Below are positions 37,540 through 48,189 of a stretch of 64,000 nt of DNA, piece after piece. The stretch is from Sclerodactyla briareus (lineage: Eukaryota; Echinodermata; Holothuroidea; Dendrochirotida; Sclerodactylidae), in the NCBI GenBank assembly GCA_026419785.1, contig JAODTK010005762.1:124001-188000 (forward strand), in the 5' to 3' direction. The translations under genes and the position numbers were made by a program. The notes under the pieces are model-generated. The model made no database searches. It was not told where the DNA came from and saw only the letters and a program-made list of their open reading frames with translations. Position 1 is the stretch's first letter, and each line of letters starts with the position of its first letter.

Positions 37540-38960
37540 TAATAGCCGAATCCGGTTTTCCGGAGAGCAGATTGACGGTTCTGGAGAGACGGGATAGCCG
37601 ACCCCAGCCTCGAGAGCTGATCTGGCTCCGGATGCCGTAACGAGTCGCACCGGCGGCTCTGAGAGCCGAGCGGGAGAGTCGGTCCTCTGTGAGGGCCAGT
37701 CCGAGGTTCTGGCGAGCCGAACCACGGCTTCGGGAGAGCCGTTTTCACACATTCATCAATTTCACGGCTGGGGAGAGCCTCTCTGGCTCCGGAAGCTCGG
37801 AAGAGTCGATCAGCATCGCTCTGGTGGGCAGGAGGAGAACTGATCTGCGCTTCACAAAGTGCCGGAAGAGTTCAGTCCACGCGGGGATAGCCCCGGAAAA
37901 AAACACCGACCCGCGCCTCGTAGCGCCGGCGTGGGCTCCGAAGGCCGGCAGCTAGTCGGACGGGGTCTCGGACTAGCGGATCTTCTGTCCGAAAGGATAG
38001 GCTTGGAAGGCTGGAAATCCGATCCACGGCGGGAGATCGGATCAGGTCCGGCGGAGTCGGCCCCCGCTTTGGAGAGGGCCGATCGGACAGTCCGGAAGAG
38101 TCCGCCCACGGCTCCGGAGAGAAGACGATCAGCAGTTTCTGGAAAGAGTTGGCCCACGGCTCCGGAGAGCCGGGAAAGCCAACTCCCTCGGACAGAGCCG
38201 ATCGCGGAGTGCCCGGAAGAGGTTGGCCCAAATCTCCGGAGAGCCGACCCACGACGGAAGAGTCGGCCCACGCTCCGAGAGCCGGGAAAGTGGACCCCCC
38301 ACACCACGACTGAAGAGCCCGCTCAGGAGGGCCGGAAGAGTGCGCCCATTCGTTCGGGCATCAGCACCGACTCTCGTCTTCAGGAGAGCGATGTCCCGGT
38401 GGGGCCGGAGGAGTCGGTCCCCCGCTCTGGAGAGCCGTTAGGGCCGACCCATGCTCGGGAGGAGACGGACGAGCCAGCTCATCGGATCGAAGAGCCGATC
38501 TTGCCTATCCGAGAGCAAAACAGTTGTTCCGCCAGTTCAGGAAGCCGGCGGGGGCCGACCCACAGCGAGAGTTCAAGAGAGGCCAATCTGGCTTCCGGGC
38601 ACCGAAGAGGCGGATCGCCGGCTCTGGAGCGCCGATTTTGGCTCGCAGAGCGGACCGAGTTGGCCCGCAGCTCTGGAAGCCGGGAGGGCCATCCACGCTC
38701 AGACGAGCCGTGGAGGGCCGGAGAGTCAGTCCCCGGCTCTGATGGCCTGGACCAGCCGACCCACTGCTCTGAGTGCGGAATAGTTGGTCGGCGCCCGTGG
38801 AGAGCGGACGTGGCTCTGGGTGGCGGAAGATTCGGGCCAACTCCTGGCCTCGGGGAGCCGCCCAGGTTCGGAAGAGTCGGTAAAGACGGTTTCACGGCCT
38901 TCCAGAGAGCCTAATCCCGACTCTGGAGAAGCCCGACCTATGCTCTATTGGCGTCTAGTG
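37540..38960. repeat. GC-rich degenerate minisatellite (CCGGAGAGCCG type)
   Basis: A core such as CTCCGGAGAGCCG plus GCCCACGG recurs dozens of times at spacings of roughly 24 and 48 bp; compare GCCCACGGCTCCGGAGAG near 38103 and 38151. The low frequency of stop triplets in such GC-rich repeats leaves a frame open for 351 codons on the plus strand (37859-38914) and long frames on the minus strand too. Overlapping frames in all directions argue against coding. Confidence 0.75.
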
Positions 38961-39079
38961 AGCCAGCCAGGGCTGGGAGCCCAAACGGCCGGGGCACTTC
39001 GTGTCAGTGGGGTCTTGCACGGCCAAGTCGTGGACCCCGGCTTTGGAGAGCACGGTTCTGTAGCCAGTGAGCAGGGCTG

Positions 39080-40320
39080 AGTCGAGTGCGAGCGTACCGC
39101 CCTGGGGCTGGTGGAGAGTATTGCGCTTCACCACTATGAGCATGTGGCCTGGAGACCTGGTCGCAGTGTAGGGAAGCTGCGTTCGTCTAGACTATTACTG
39201 TTAGAGTCCCTTCTTCTCATTGATCATCACCCGGCCGCCTGACCACGTCGATGTCTGCCGTTCGCCCCCGTAAGTCCGGCGCAGAGGCTCCTGGCGACTC
39301 GCGCCAGTCGTCCGATGTAGATGAAGACGTCGAGGGCCAACCGGCGGCAATAGTCCACTGGAAACCTGTCCCTCTGAGGCGAAAGCCAGAGAACCTACGT
39401 TTGAAGGAGGTAGCATCTTCAGATCGCGTAGTTAGCCTGGCCCTTGGCCCAGGTCATCATTCTGCAAGGACTTTCGGTTCGAACAAACAACTTGTTTAGG
39501 GGCGGTAAGTTTGCGGCCATTAAGGCGCCACTAATGATGATTCTATGACGCCTTCTTTAGTCACGGTGGGCGGTATCGCAGAACAGCAGATTCCTCCGCT
39601 GTGACGGGCGGCGGGTACTGGAGTCTCCTTAGGGAGGTCGTAACCCGGAGGAGCCGCCGAACCCCAACTCTGCAAACCCGTAATGCTGGGGATCGGTGGG
39701 CTGTCTCTTCTACTTGGAAGGCCGGTGCAGGGGCTGCTCCGCGCGCGGCTCCCTGAAAACCGATATCCGCCGGATGGCGTGGTAACGCAGACTCTCAAAA
39801 CCCTGCAAAGGCCCCCCCCCCCTCTTCTCCGCTCAGGATGTTTTCTCCAGACCAGCGTCTCGTCCCCGGGAGTCCCCACCTGACTGCGGAGATGTGGAGG
39901 CCGGAGTACCGATTTGGGGTTAAGTCAAGAAGGACCTGCTTGCGGCTATGGAGATAGCTGCTTTGACGTCAAGAACTGAAGACGAAGTAAGAAGAATGAC
40001 CGCCGACGGCGACGGCTTGCTGCATCTGTGTGTATCTCCCCTGGATAAAGGCTGAACGAAGATGAGAGGGCTCCAAGGAGAGGAGGGAGGAGTGGCCCTA
40101 ATTCATCTGGTTTGGGAAGCTCCTGAAAGCTTCACACCGCTTCCCATCCCTAAGCTCCCCATGTGGACGGTGACTTGGACGGCCTGTCGATTCCCCAACA
40201 CGGGTCGGGTGCTAATATCGAAGTCTGCAGGCATAGACCAGGGTAGTCCCCGCCGTGATGCGGCGGACGCCCGTGACGGCCTGAGGGTCGGTCCCTCCGT
40301 GCGGCACCCCGCGCCGGGGA
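39080..40320. other. GC-rich unique stretch inside the composite insertion
   Basis: GC-rich and without recognisable protein domains. An ATG frame at 39251-39499 (82 codons, beginning MSAVRPRKSGAEAPGD) is followed by mixed frames. It could be the residue of an element-encoded protein, but nothing identifies it. Confidence 0.35.
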
Positions 40321-41010
40321 AATGGACGGTCGGCTCCCTCCGCGCGGGAGGGGACTCCAGTCCGGAAGGGGGATTACGGCCCCACACGGAACCGGCTCGG
40401 TCGGCTCCCTCCGCGCTGGGAGGGCCTCGGCTCGGACGGGGTGATACGGCAATTGCACCGGGACCGGCCCGGGCGGCTCCCGCCAGCCGGGAGGGGCCTC
40501 AGGCCCGTGACGGGCGGTGGCCACGCACCGGCGCAGGGCCGGCTGAGTCGGCCCCTCCATGCCGGGCGGGGCTCCGGACCGAACGGGGGTGTTACGGCAC
40601 CTGGCTCGGACCGCACCGACAAAAGTCGGGTGCGAGACAACCGAAGACGCATCGCGGGCTGGCAGCAGCCCCATGGACCGGGGCTGCCGGGCCGGTAATT
40701 GGGTCTGAACGACCCCCACGGCAGCGGCTGGTGGTCCGTATCCAGCGGCCAGACCAGCTGTTCCTGGTCGGTTCCAGGGCACCCGCAGACCCAGCTGGTG
40801 CACGGCACCGACACCGACGTTGACGGGGCAGGTCCGGAGTCCAACCGGCCTCCACCCGGGCCAAGTCCCGGTTTGGGTCGGCTCCCTCGCGCCGGGAGGG
40901 GCCTCCGGCGACGAAAAGGGGGAAGGGATTTACAGCACCTGTGCCAGACTGGCACCGACAAAGTCGGTGTGCGAGAAAGCCGAAGCCGAATCGCGGGCTT
41001 TTAGGATCAC
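40320..41010. repeat. GC-rich minisatellite with 70-76 bp units and hairpin cores
   Basis: Units start near 40328, 40397, 40473, 40545 and 40878. Each carries GTCGGCTCCCTCCGCGC followed by GGGAGGG, a self-complementary hairpin, then GACGGGGGATTACGGC-like sequence and CACCGGACCGGC. A paired phrase, CACCGACAAAAGTCGGGTG and then GCGAGA, closes the first group (near 40615) and recurs near 40955. Confidence 0.7.
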
Positions 41011-41334
41011 CCGGCCCAGGTCCTAGGACCGGGATGATCCAGAGCGCCATGCACGGGGAAATGCCAGCTAGACCGGACTTATACACCCCTGCCCCCGAAG
41101 AGGCCAAGCTCGTAGATTCTTGGTTCGACCTTCTCCCTTCTTCCTCCCAGGGTCTTTCTCGAGGACACTGAAGATGCCGACGTCCCTTCTGCGACGATCC
41201 CCTGCCTTCTTCACTTCCGACGCCGTGATGTCGGCACCGTGGCTTACGCGCCCCGGCGCACAATGACATACCCACGCTATCTCTCAAGTCCGGCCAGCAG
41301 CATACAAACGGCACATTTCTCCATACCTGAGAGA

Positions 41335-41735
41335 AAGCCCGCTGAGGAAGTCTTTACGTCAGACCCTCATTATGGACATAAAAGTCATACAAGGCAACGT
41401 AGCATACATAGAAACACATTGACACATCGGCGATCCAAGAGCAAGCGTCCCATTCTCCAAAAAAAAACAACTGGGAGAAGGGCCGCTGAGGAAGTCTCTA
41501 TGTCCATGAACCCGCTAACGGACATCGAGTCAATACATGGCAAGTGGTAGCCATAGTAACACATCAAAACATTGACGATCGGAGATGGAAACGGGCCAAT
41601 TCTCCCTACTGGAGAAGGTTGCTGAGGAGGGGGTATCTATGACCATGAACCCTCACCAACGGCATAAAGTCAATATATTGCAACGTGGTAAACATGCGTA
41701 ACACATTAAAACATTGACGATCATAGTGAGTCGGC
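41335..41735. repeat. Tandem repeat, about 145-bp unit, three copies
   Basis: GCTGAGGAAGTCT recurs near 41341, 41486 and, in diverged form, 41621. It is followed each time by GTCATACAAGGCAACGT-like or GTCAATACATGGCAA-like sequence and ACATTGACGATCGG-like sequence. The third copy is the most diverged. It lies between the GC-rich minisatellites and the right inverted arm. Confidence 0.65.
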
Positions 41736-42544
41736 AGGCAGCAAATTATGTCATTCCAACTACTTAAAAGAAAGAGAACGACATTGCAAAATAGTACAGC
41801 TCACACCCAAAGGCAACGAGCCGATAATCATGCATGAAACCCATCCACGAACAGTGGGAAACTATAGGCAGTTTAAATATCACAGTATACGTCTCACAGC
41901 AAGGCAAGAGCCAACCATTCATGCATGAAAATCCACAATACAAACACGATGAAGGTACTTACTCTGAGTTCCCGTTACCCCCCTCTCTCACTCGATTTAC
42001 GTAACTAGAATCCCTAGCGCTGCGCGTGGGACACCCCCAACCCGGACAGAAAAGGGGAAGGAGAGAAGGGGAACCCAAGGGGAAGGAGGGAGGGGAAGGA
42101 GGGGCGGCAGGCAGGCAGGGAAGCCCCCGGACAACAGTCCAGCACGGGCTGAAACGTAACACAATACGGGCCGAGTCACACACACCTGGACGTTAGCAGT
42201 AGGGAACGTGTACACGAATACGTGTTAGGTGCAGCTTAGGCTAAACATAAGAACTTACGCAAATCGAGATCGAGAGAGAGAATAAGTTCTCCAGAACGCC
42301 ATCATCTGCAAGAAAAATCGTATGAGAAAGTGAAAATCAACTGTAGACATGTTGATCCAAATGATAGAACAATGATTAGAGTCGTAAGACTAACTCTAAA
42401 GGGTGAAATTCTTGACAAATTTCTAAGCCAAGATGCTCAATTGTGGATGAAACGTCTGGCAAAAAGAGAAGGGCGATGGGGTAGCCAACCCTGACTTTCG
42501 TGTTATTGCCAGATGTTCAATGGCGCGGGGGTGGGGTGCATGGT

Positions 42545-42580
42545 CCAATATGGGGTAAGTTGAATATCTTAAATAGATTG
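42545..42580 (-). repeat. Right arm of the 35-bp inverted repeat
   Basis: Partner of 37261-37295. Immediately inside it, on the minus strand, follow ACCCCACCCCCGCGCCATTG and then GTCAGGGTTGGCTACCCC, the same internal phrase found in the 300-bp MITE at 36957-37256. The large block therefore ends with sequence of that MITE family. Confidence 0.7.
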
Positions 42581-42582
42581 CC

Positions 42583-43290
42583 CTCGTCATACAGACACTT
42601 TAGGGAGGAAGAGACACTGCCTAGAGAGGCTTCACTCGGAGTGACCTCCTCTCGCAGACACCACTGAGAATCTGGCAATTCGGAATCGTAAGTTCTAACC
42701 GTGGTCTGGGTCTCCTTGACTCGGCCACCAGGGCGGTCACTTCCTTGCGAATTCCCTGTGCACGAGGAATCTCCGGACAGTCGCCACACAGAGATGAAGG
42801 TCCTGAACTCTTGTCCTATGACACCATGTCGCGGCACGGCGAACGCAGGACAAGTTGGGCCACACCAAGCTGAGGAGGAGCAGGAACCAAGGCGGCAAAT
42901 CCAGAAGGGAAAGACAGGGAGAATCGCCACCCTGGAAACCCTAGCCTTGAGAAGCCACCCGATGAACCAGGCTGATGGGTGGAAAGCGTAAAGCGTACAG
43001 CCCCACGTCCAAGTGATGGACAGAGCATCCGTTGCCATGCTTGAGGGTGGAAGAACCTCGAGCAGAAGGTCGGGAGCTTCGCGTTGCGTGCTGTGAGAAC
43101 AAGGTCACCGGAGGCCTGTGAATGTTTGCAAACACCCATGCTGTCCAAGGCGGGGCTAGTTCCCACTCTCCCTGCCTCACTCGGCCTCGCAAACAGAGGA
43201 TCTGTCACAGTGATCCGTCCTGCTATTATTTTGTCGGGCTGTTGATTGCGTCTCGCTTCCCGTCGGATAAGTGGGTTAATCCACATGGAT
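42583..43290 (-). pseudogene. DIRS connection region and recombinase N-terminus
   Basis: The minus strand reads, across frames, VFANIHRPPVTLFSQHATR, KLPTFCSRFFHPQAW, ATDALSITW, LYAFPPISLVHRV, ARVSRVAILPVFPFW and VWRLSGDSS. This corresponds to the region between RNase H and recombinase in DIRS elements (VDLFA...DAL...W..AYAFPP). It is followed by TVRTYDS, QWCLREEVTPSEASLGSVSS and LKCLYDEGN, the SAM-like N-terminal domain of the tyrosine recombinase. The protein breaks off exactly where the 5.6-kb GC-rich insertion begins. Several one-base shifts are needed. Confidence 0.65.
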
Positions 43291-43299
43291 TAACGCGTG

Positions 43300-43860
43300 G
43301 CGAGTTTGCATAGAATGCGCGGAACAAGCTAGGCATTGTTTGTGATTAGTGAAGTGCGTCCAGCGCAAGCAGTGTCTTGGGCGTGATCACAACTGGCTCT
43401 AACTGTTGTTCGGAGAGATGGGTTTGTAGTTAGAATTAGGTCACCGTATTGTTACACGGTTAGGCGTGGAGTATTTTTTTGCAGGCCATGGCAGCTCACT
43501 ATGGTTCATCGGAACGGTTCAGACGGCGTTGCCTTTTCCCTCATTGTATGGAGTGAATTCGTGTATTTCTTGACGTCCGAACAAATGTGAGTAAGTATTT
43601 TGTTATTCATTATTGGGTCCCCGTTTTAGGAATGGTTTTGGGAGTGGCAAATCATATAGAGAATTTATTTTTATAGAGCAATTGTTCCCTTTTTTGAAAC
43701 ACAAAGGGGGGTGGCACTATAGTGAACTAGGTAAATTAGGGTCTCCCCACTGTAATTAGGCATTTATTGGAGGGATGCTATTCAATGTGAGTAGATGTGG
43801 TGTGGAATTAGTTGTTTGGGTGGGCGGGTGGGTGTTGTTTGTTCTTTTATTTTGTTTTTT

Positions 43861-43913
<53 letters not shown>

Positions 43914-44556
43914 GTGTGGGGGGTGTTTTTGGGGTTTTGTGTGCGGTGGGGTTTGGCGGCGGGTTTTTGGGGGTTGTTGTGGGCTTTTTTGGGGGTTGGG
44001 GGGGGGGTTGGAGGTTCCAATTATTAAGCCCCAGTGATTGTGGTTGGTTAAAACAGCTAGTGATGTTTTCATGTGTATAGTTGGCCGTTTTCATCAATGC
44101 AGGCCAAGTGGTAATTAGAGCTATATGCATTATTTTATAGATGGCTCGTACTCGTGGGCGTACCATGACTTGGGGTGAGACGATCAGTATTCTGAGGGCC
44201 ATTGTTGGGACGCGGAGGCGACTCCAGGGGTGGTGCTGCTCAAGAAAGAGGCGTTTTCCGTTAGGCATATCCAGAGAGACAGAGAGATTATCCTATATGA
44301 ACTTTACGTTTACATCGCCTCGTTATTAATTAGACAATTACTCATTATTGAGACGAACAATCGGATTTATGGGACAGGTTAATTTGTTATCCTGTGATGA
44401 CAGAGGTCATGGTAGTTGAGCAGTGTTAGTAGGGAGTTAGTTTTGTAATTACGTTATTGTCCCTGATGCACGAAGGGTAGGGTTGTATTTCTCACATATT
44501 TTCCTAGTTACTAATGTAATAATTTTCTGCAACAAATATTGCTGTGTTTAGGTTCT
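43300..44556. other. 1.2-kb insertion with T51 tract and G/T-rich strand
   Basis: It separates the DIRS RNase H and connection regions and so was probably inserted. A run of 51 T (43862-43912) is followed by about 100 bases made almost only of G and T, with many G runs. A plus frame at 44141-44329 begins MARTRGRTMTWGETISILRA but has no identified family. No terminal repeats were found. Confidence 0.4.
43862..43912 (+). repeat. T51 homopolymer
   Basis: Fifty-one consecutive T, followed by a G/T-only stretch. On the minus strand it is A51, which could be a retroposon poly(A) tail, but no retroposon body was recognised next to it. Confidence 0.9.
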
Positions 44557-44559
44557 TGG

Positions 44560-44960
44560 TGCGGGATAAATATAGGACCTGGGTGACAGCATCTGCCAGC
44601 ACACATTCTCCATGCATGCTATTGTGTGAAGCCGGCTGGGAGCACCAATCCAAAGAGCCCATGCCACCATACAGAGCCTGGGGGACCTGGTTCCCCCCTG
44701 CCTGTAGATGTAAGCCACGGCAGATGTGTTGTCCGAAAAGACGTCAGGCTCTTGCCCCGCGCTATAGATCGTCAGGCGCTGACAGACGCGCAGAACCGCC
44801 TCAGGCTCCAGCACATGATGTGCTGGCCCGCCTCCATGGCCAACCAAATCCCAGACATGGTCTGCTCTTGCAAAAAGCTCCCCAGATCGAAAGGAGATGC
44901 ATCGGTGGTGATGCCAAAGGTTTGGTTGGTGGGCACCCCTAGGGCTGATTAGGCTTGGAC
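44560..44960 (-). pseudogene. DIRS RNase H segment
   Basis: The minus strand encodes FGITTDAS, then LEPEAVLRVCQRLTIYSAG, then VFSDNTSAVAYIYRQGGTRS, and ends with a degraded LHTIACMENVCWQMLSPR, where intact elements have an HIPG.ENV.AD.LSR-like sequence. The DNTSAVAYI..QGGTRS block is very characteristic of DIRS-type RNase H. It follows the Gag-like tail directly, so about 1.3 kb of reverse transcriptase is missing. Confidence 0.7.
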
Positions 44961-46731
44961 CAGGTCGGGAACTAGGTCGTTTGCCCGCATCACGCCCTCT
45001 CCCCCTGCCAGCCGCCGCCCCCCTGGGTGCGCTACCCCTCGCAGGCTTGCGCTCCTTCTTCTTAGAAGGTGGCGCCGTGCCCGCAGATTGAGCGCCCCGA
45101 GCTCGTGACTTAGCAGCCGTGCCGTGGGTATATGGCTGGATGTTTGAAGGAGGCTGTTGACGCTTCTTCAAACTTCTTGTCATTCTCCGCGAGCTTTGAA
45201 ACAACCTCACCATGGAAGCGATCAAGTCATCCACCGGCAAGCGCTTTAAGGATATTCGGGCCTCCGCCGAAGGCCAGTTGAAGAGGCGAGGGGAGATTCC
45301 CTCGTGCTCGTCAATGGCCTTGTGGGCTATTTTGGTGAGCTGATCAAAAATCAGTCTAGCCAGAGGTCCCAAGCAAACCATGAGGATTCATGGCCTCATC
45401 CTGTGGGATGTGGTCCTGATCCGGGGCCTGATGTTGGAAGTACCTATGAAGTACCTTCGCCACAAGCAGGAAGACAGACGAGAACTTCAGTCCCATGCGA
45501 GTGGACTTATCCGCCTGGGACCAAGAGTCCCTCGATCCGCTTCTGCAACGGGACCTTGAACACCCCCTTAGAGGTGGAGTGTCCCTGTTCACCCTGCTCT
45601 TATGGGGCTGTGGCCTCAGAGATGGTAGGGACGGTGAACAGGGCCTCCACAGACTCCCGAGAGGGCTTGAACAGCCTACCCTGCGTAGGGCCAGCCACCC
45701 AGGGTTCCCCCCCCAACTCCTGGAAACGGGTCGGCAGATGATCCACAGGCAGAGGGCGGCGACACCTCTGACTCCTGCACCTCATTGGTCGACCTGAGCC
45801 GCGATTCAGGCGCCACTGGTGGAGGGACCACGGGGAGTACAACCCCGCAGCAGGATCAGGGATTCTCACGGCCGGTCAGCAAATCCTGAGACAGAGCCAT
45901 CCCACGAGGAGGAACTATCTCTGTGGCCAGGAGGAGGGGTATCCCGCTTGCGTACACTCGCGCCTCCCCCAGCTCCCCTGGCCCCCCCTCATCCGAATAC
46001 CTCCGAAGGTGAACGACGAAGAAGGAAGGAGGATCAGCCGGCAGAGCAAACGCCCGTACCAGAGGGGTCAAAACCATCGGACGGTGAGGGGTGGGGGCTA
46101 CATGACGTTGTTCCAGGCGAGGGTGGGGTGGTAACTCCTGACCCTATGGTCTGGAGTAACAAACCACGCAGAATGAGGGGAGCAAGCTCGCCCACGAGAT
46201 GGGTACACCACGCTGGATCAGGCGAGCTCCATGTCCAGACTACGGCCCACCCCCTACAGCCCGAAAACAACCCGACATCCCGTCCGAGCGTTGCTGCGAC
46301 TCAACCCAAACACAGGCAGAGACGACCACCAGGACCCTCGGTACTAGCCCCGTTCTGGAATGGATTGAGCATCCTTGACCCGACGGCCAGGAGGCGTACC
46401 CAAGCGTACCAAAAGAGGCCCCTGGACCACTGCCCTGGGAAGCAGTAACAGCTTGCCCCACGGCATAAAGGACTGTATAGACTTGGGACATGTCGGATCC
46501 TGCCCAGCAGTTTGGTACCTTGGTGGCTTTGCGGCGGGGAGGCTCCGAGTAAACCCAGAATTTGGTTCTGTTAAACCTCACGGGAAGCTGAAGTGCCTCC
46601 CCCGAGAAAGGGCGCCTGCGTCTCGAGCTACAACAGTTTGAAGAGGGGCTTTCAGAAATGGTCGAACTGCAGTTTGAAAAAACGCCGGGTCGACCCACCA
46701 GTTTAAAGTACAAACTAGGACCCAAGGGCAC
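44960..46731 (-). pseudogene. DIRS Gag-like region
   Basis: Overlapping minus-strand frames give VEALFTVPTISEATAP, SRDSWSQADKSTRMGLKFSS, VFLLVAKVLHRYFQ, LARLIFDQLTKIAHKAIDEH and LKRLPVDDLIASMVRLFQSS. They end in a basic, Arg/Gly-rich tail (GAAAGRGRGRDAGKRPSSR). The position upstream of RNase H, the helical core and the basic glycine/arginine tail fit a Gag-like first protein of a DIRS element. The identity rests mainly on position and composition, and frames shift near 45360-45600. Confidence 0.5.
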
Positions 46732-47269
46732 CTAGAGTGGGAGGTGAGAAGGGGAGAAAAGCACTAAAAACAGCAAACCGAACGCTAACCCAAAGGCGGA
46801 CGGAAGGCTAGCCGACCACACTACACTAACACCAATACGTTAGGCTTGCGTTATAGACGTGTGAATTTTTGAACAAACTTTAGGTAGAAAATTAACAGAC
46901 TCAGCGATTATCCTCAAAAAATTCTGTGATGGGAAGAAATATTCCACCACACTCTTTAAAAATTTGTAAAGATACATGTTATATCCGTATATTCCATTTA
47001 TCCAGGACTATATGAATGGGTCTATTAAAAATGCCATCACCAATGAACAATGGAGTCCAAGGGCTTGTTATTGTCAGAGCACCATGCTGAATGAATGTAT
47101 CTGGGTGCATTGGGAAGCTCGAATGCATTGGGAAAGAGTTGTTATTGTGTTCACATTTGGTGGCATCTGAAAGCAGTGTACCCCTAAGATAGGTTTTTAT
47201 GGCATCCCTATACAACAAAACTTTGTACACGCAACAGAAGTGATGCTATTAACTGCTCCAATATATAAC
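46732..47269. other. Junction between DIRS remnant and EGF region
   Basis: No gene seen before the first EGF exon. From about 47190 the sequence (ATACAACAAAACTTTGTACA) already matches the spacer preceding the EGF exons at 50.7, 52.4 and 54.0 kb, so the first, partial copy of the tandem unit starts here. Confidence 0.5.
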
Positions 47270-47385
47270 CTTGTCTACATGTCACTCCTGTGAAAACCCA
47301 GTCGGACATGACAGGTGAAACCACCAGGCCCATTGGGTCTGCAGGAACCACCATGAACAGGGGTTAGGAGTGCAGGCATTTTGAA
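47270..47385 (-). CDS. EGF-like exon, type 1 copy 1
   Basis: The acceptor TCTTTTATTACAG precedes 47385 and the donor AAG/GTTATA follows 47270. The exon reads QNACTPNPC and then, after a one-base slip, NGPGGFTCH and GVTCRQ. Six-cysteine EGF spacing is recognisable but the length of 116 nt is one short of a phase 1-1 exon, and one frameshift is required. Its flanks match the other type 1 copies. Confidence 0.6.
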
Positions 47386-47389
47386 CTGT

Positions 47390-48189
47390 AATAAAAGAGA
47401 ACGAGATCAGGAGCAATAATCCTAGAGACTCATAGAAGTATAAACATTGCTAGAACTCATTAATTAGAAGTAACTGCACATGAAGGGAAAACATTGGTGT
47501 TTATGAGAACATGATTCGCGGAAACTCGCATATGTAACATGATACACAAAGGCTCCAACGTATCGTACCACACAAACTGAACTAGAGCAGAACTGTATCC
47601 ACACAAAACAAACAAGCACAACCCCGCTACTGTAATCAGGGCTATGTTTGTTAGCCTGTGAAGCAGACGAATGAAGAAGCAGTTACTAAATAATAGACGG
47701 GAGGCTATCGCTCTTTAGTATATATCCAAAGTCGAAATATCACCAACTAGCGATGCAGGACTTAGGTTGCAAATCCCAAAAATTGGGATTTGTCAGTACG
47801 ATTAGGTGACGTCCATGCAGTTCATCAGTAGCCACACGGGCTGTGATATGGATGAGAGCAACCCTGATTAAATCCGCGGGGAAATCACCTAATTTAGGTT
47901 ATGAATATTTACAGAAGACTTTCAATAACTTTTACAACACCGAAAATGAGAAGATATCGAAGAATGATGCATTGAACCTAAAATTGACCGAAGCCCATGC
48001 GTTCGGCCTATGCGCAGGCGTATTGCGGCGTGATGGTATCGCCGCAGACGTCCAGAAAATATGAAATCCTTTCACATGGGCAAATAACCAAAAAAAGAAG
48101 CCAAAAGGCTTAGTGATTCCTGGACAAAACGGTGTGGTTGTGTTCAAGTTCTTATTTCCCTAACACCAGTCCCTGCTTAAACTGGGATC
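47390..48189. other. Intronic flank of EGF copy 1 and unique spacer
   Basis: Up to about 47680 the sequence matches the right flanks of the type 1 exons at 50.9, 52.6 and 54.2 kb, for example the phrase for AACTGAACTAGAGCAGAACT. The remainder up to 48189 is unique in the window and has no recognisable gene. Confidence 0.5.

Larger units (their letters stand above)
36946..42582. mobile_element. 5.6-kb GC-rich composite insertion with related inverted ends
   Basis: The block interrupts a tyrosine recombinase whose two halves continue on either side. The right end, read on the minus strand, starts CAATCTATTTAAGATATTCA and goes on ACTTACCCCATATTGG. The left part contains CTGAAGACTTACCCCTATTG (36990-37009). 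A near-perfect inverse of the right end lies at 37261-37295. Possible 6-bp target copies GGGCAA and GGTCAA flank the block. The interior is dominated by GC-rich minisatellites and encodes no recognised transposase. Confidence 0.55.
36134..46731 (-). mobile_element. DIRS-like tyrosine-recombinase retrotransposon, broken
   Basis: Fragments in the correct order on the minus strand make up one element. They are a Gag-like region (46731 to about 45000), an RNase H segment (44950-44560), a connection region (43290-42800), the N-terminal half of a tyrosine recombinase (about 42780-42583) and its catalytic half (36945-36134). The motif SDNTSAVAYIYRQGGTRS in the RNase H and the LFA/AFPPISL connection region are characteristic of DIRS-type elements. 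The reverse transcriptase core is absent. Two insertions interrupt the element: about 1.2 kb (43.3-44.56 kb) containing a T51 tract, and 5.6 kb (36.95-42.58 kb). Confidence 0.7.

Noticed and set aside
37859-38914. 351-codon frame on the plus strand
   Set aside because: It lies in a GC-rich minisatellite with similarly long frames in other directions. The peptide is a repetitive Arg/Pro/Glu/Ser mixture without a fold signature.
40062-41314. Frames of 195-253 codons on both strands
   Set aside because: These overlap each other in a GC-rich tandem repeat with few stop triplets. They are best explained by composition.
43756-44268. 170-codon frame with a long poly-lysine stretch
   Set aside because: It is simply the translation of the T51 tract on the opposite strand.
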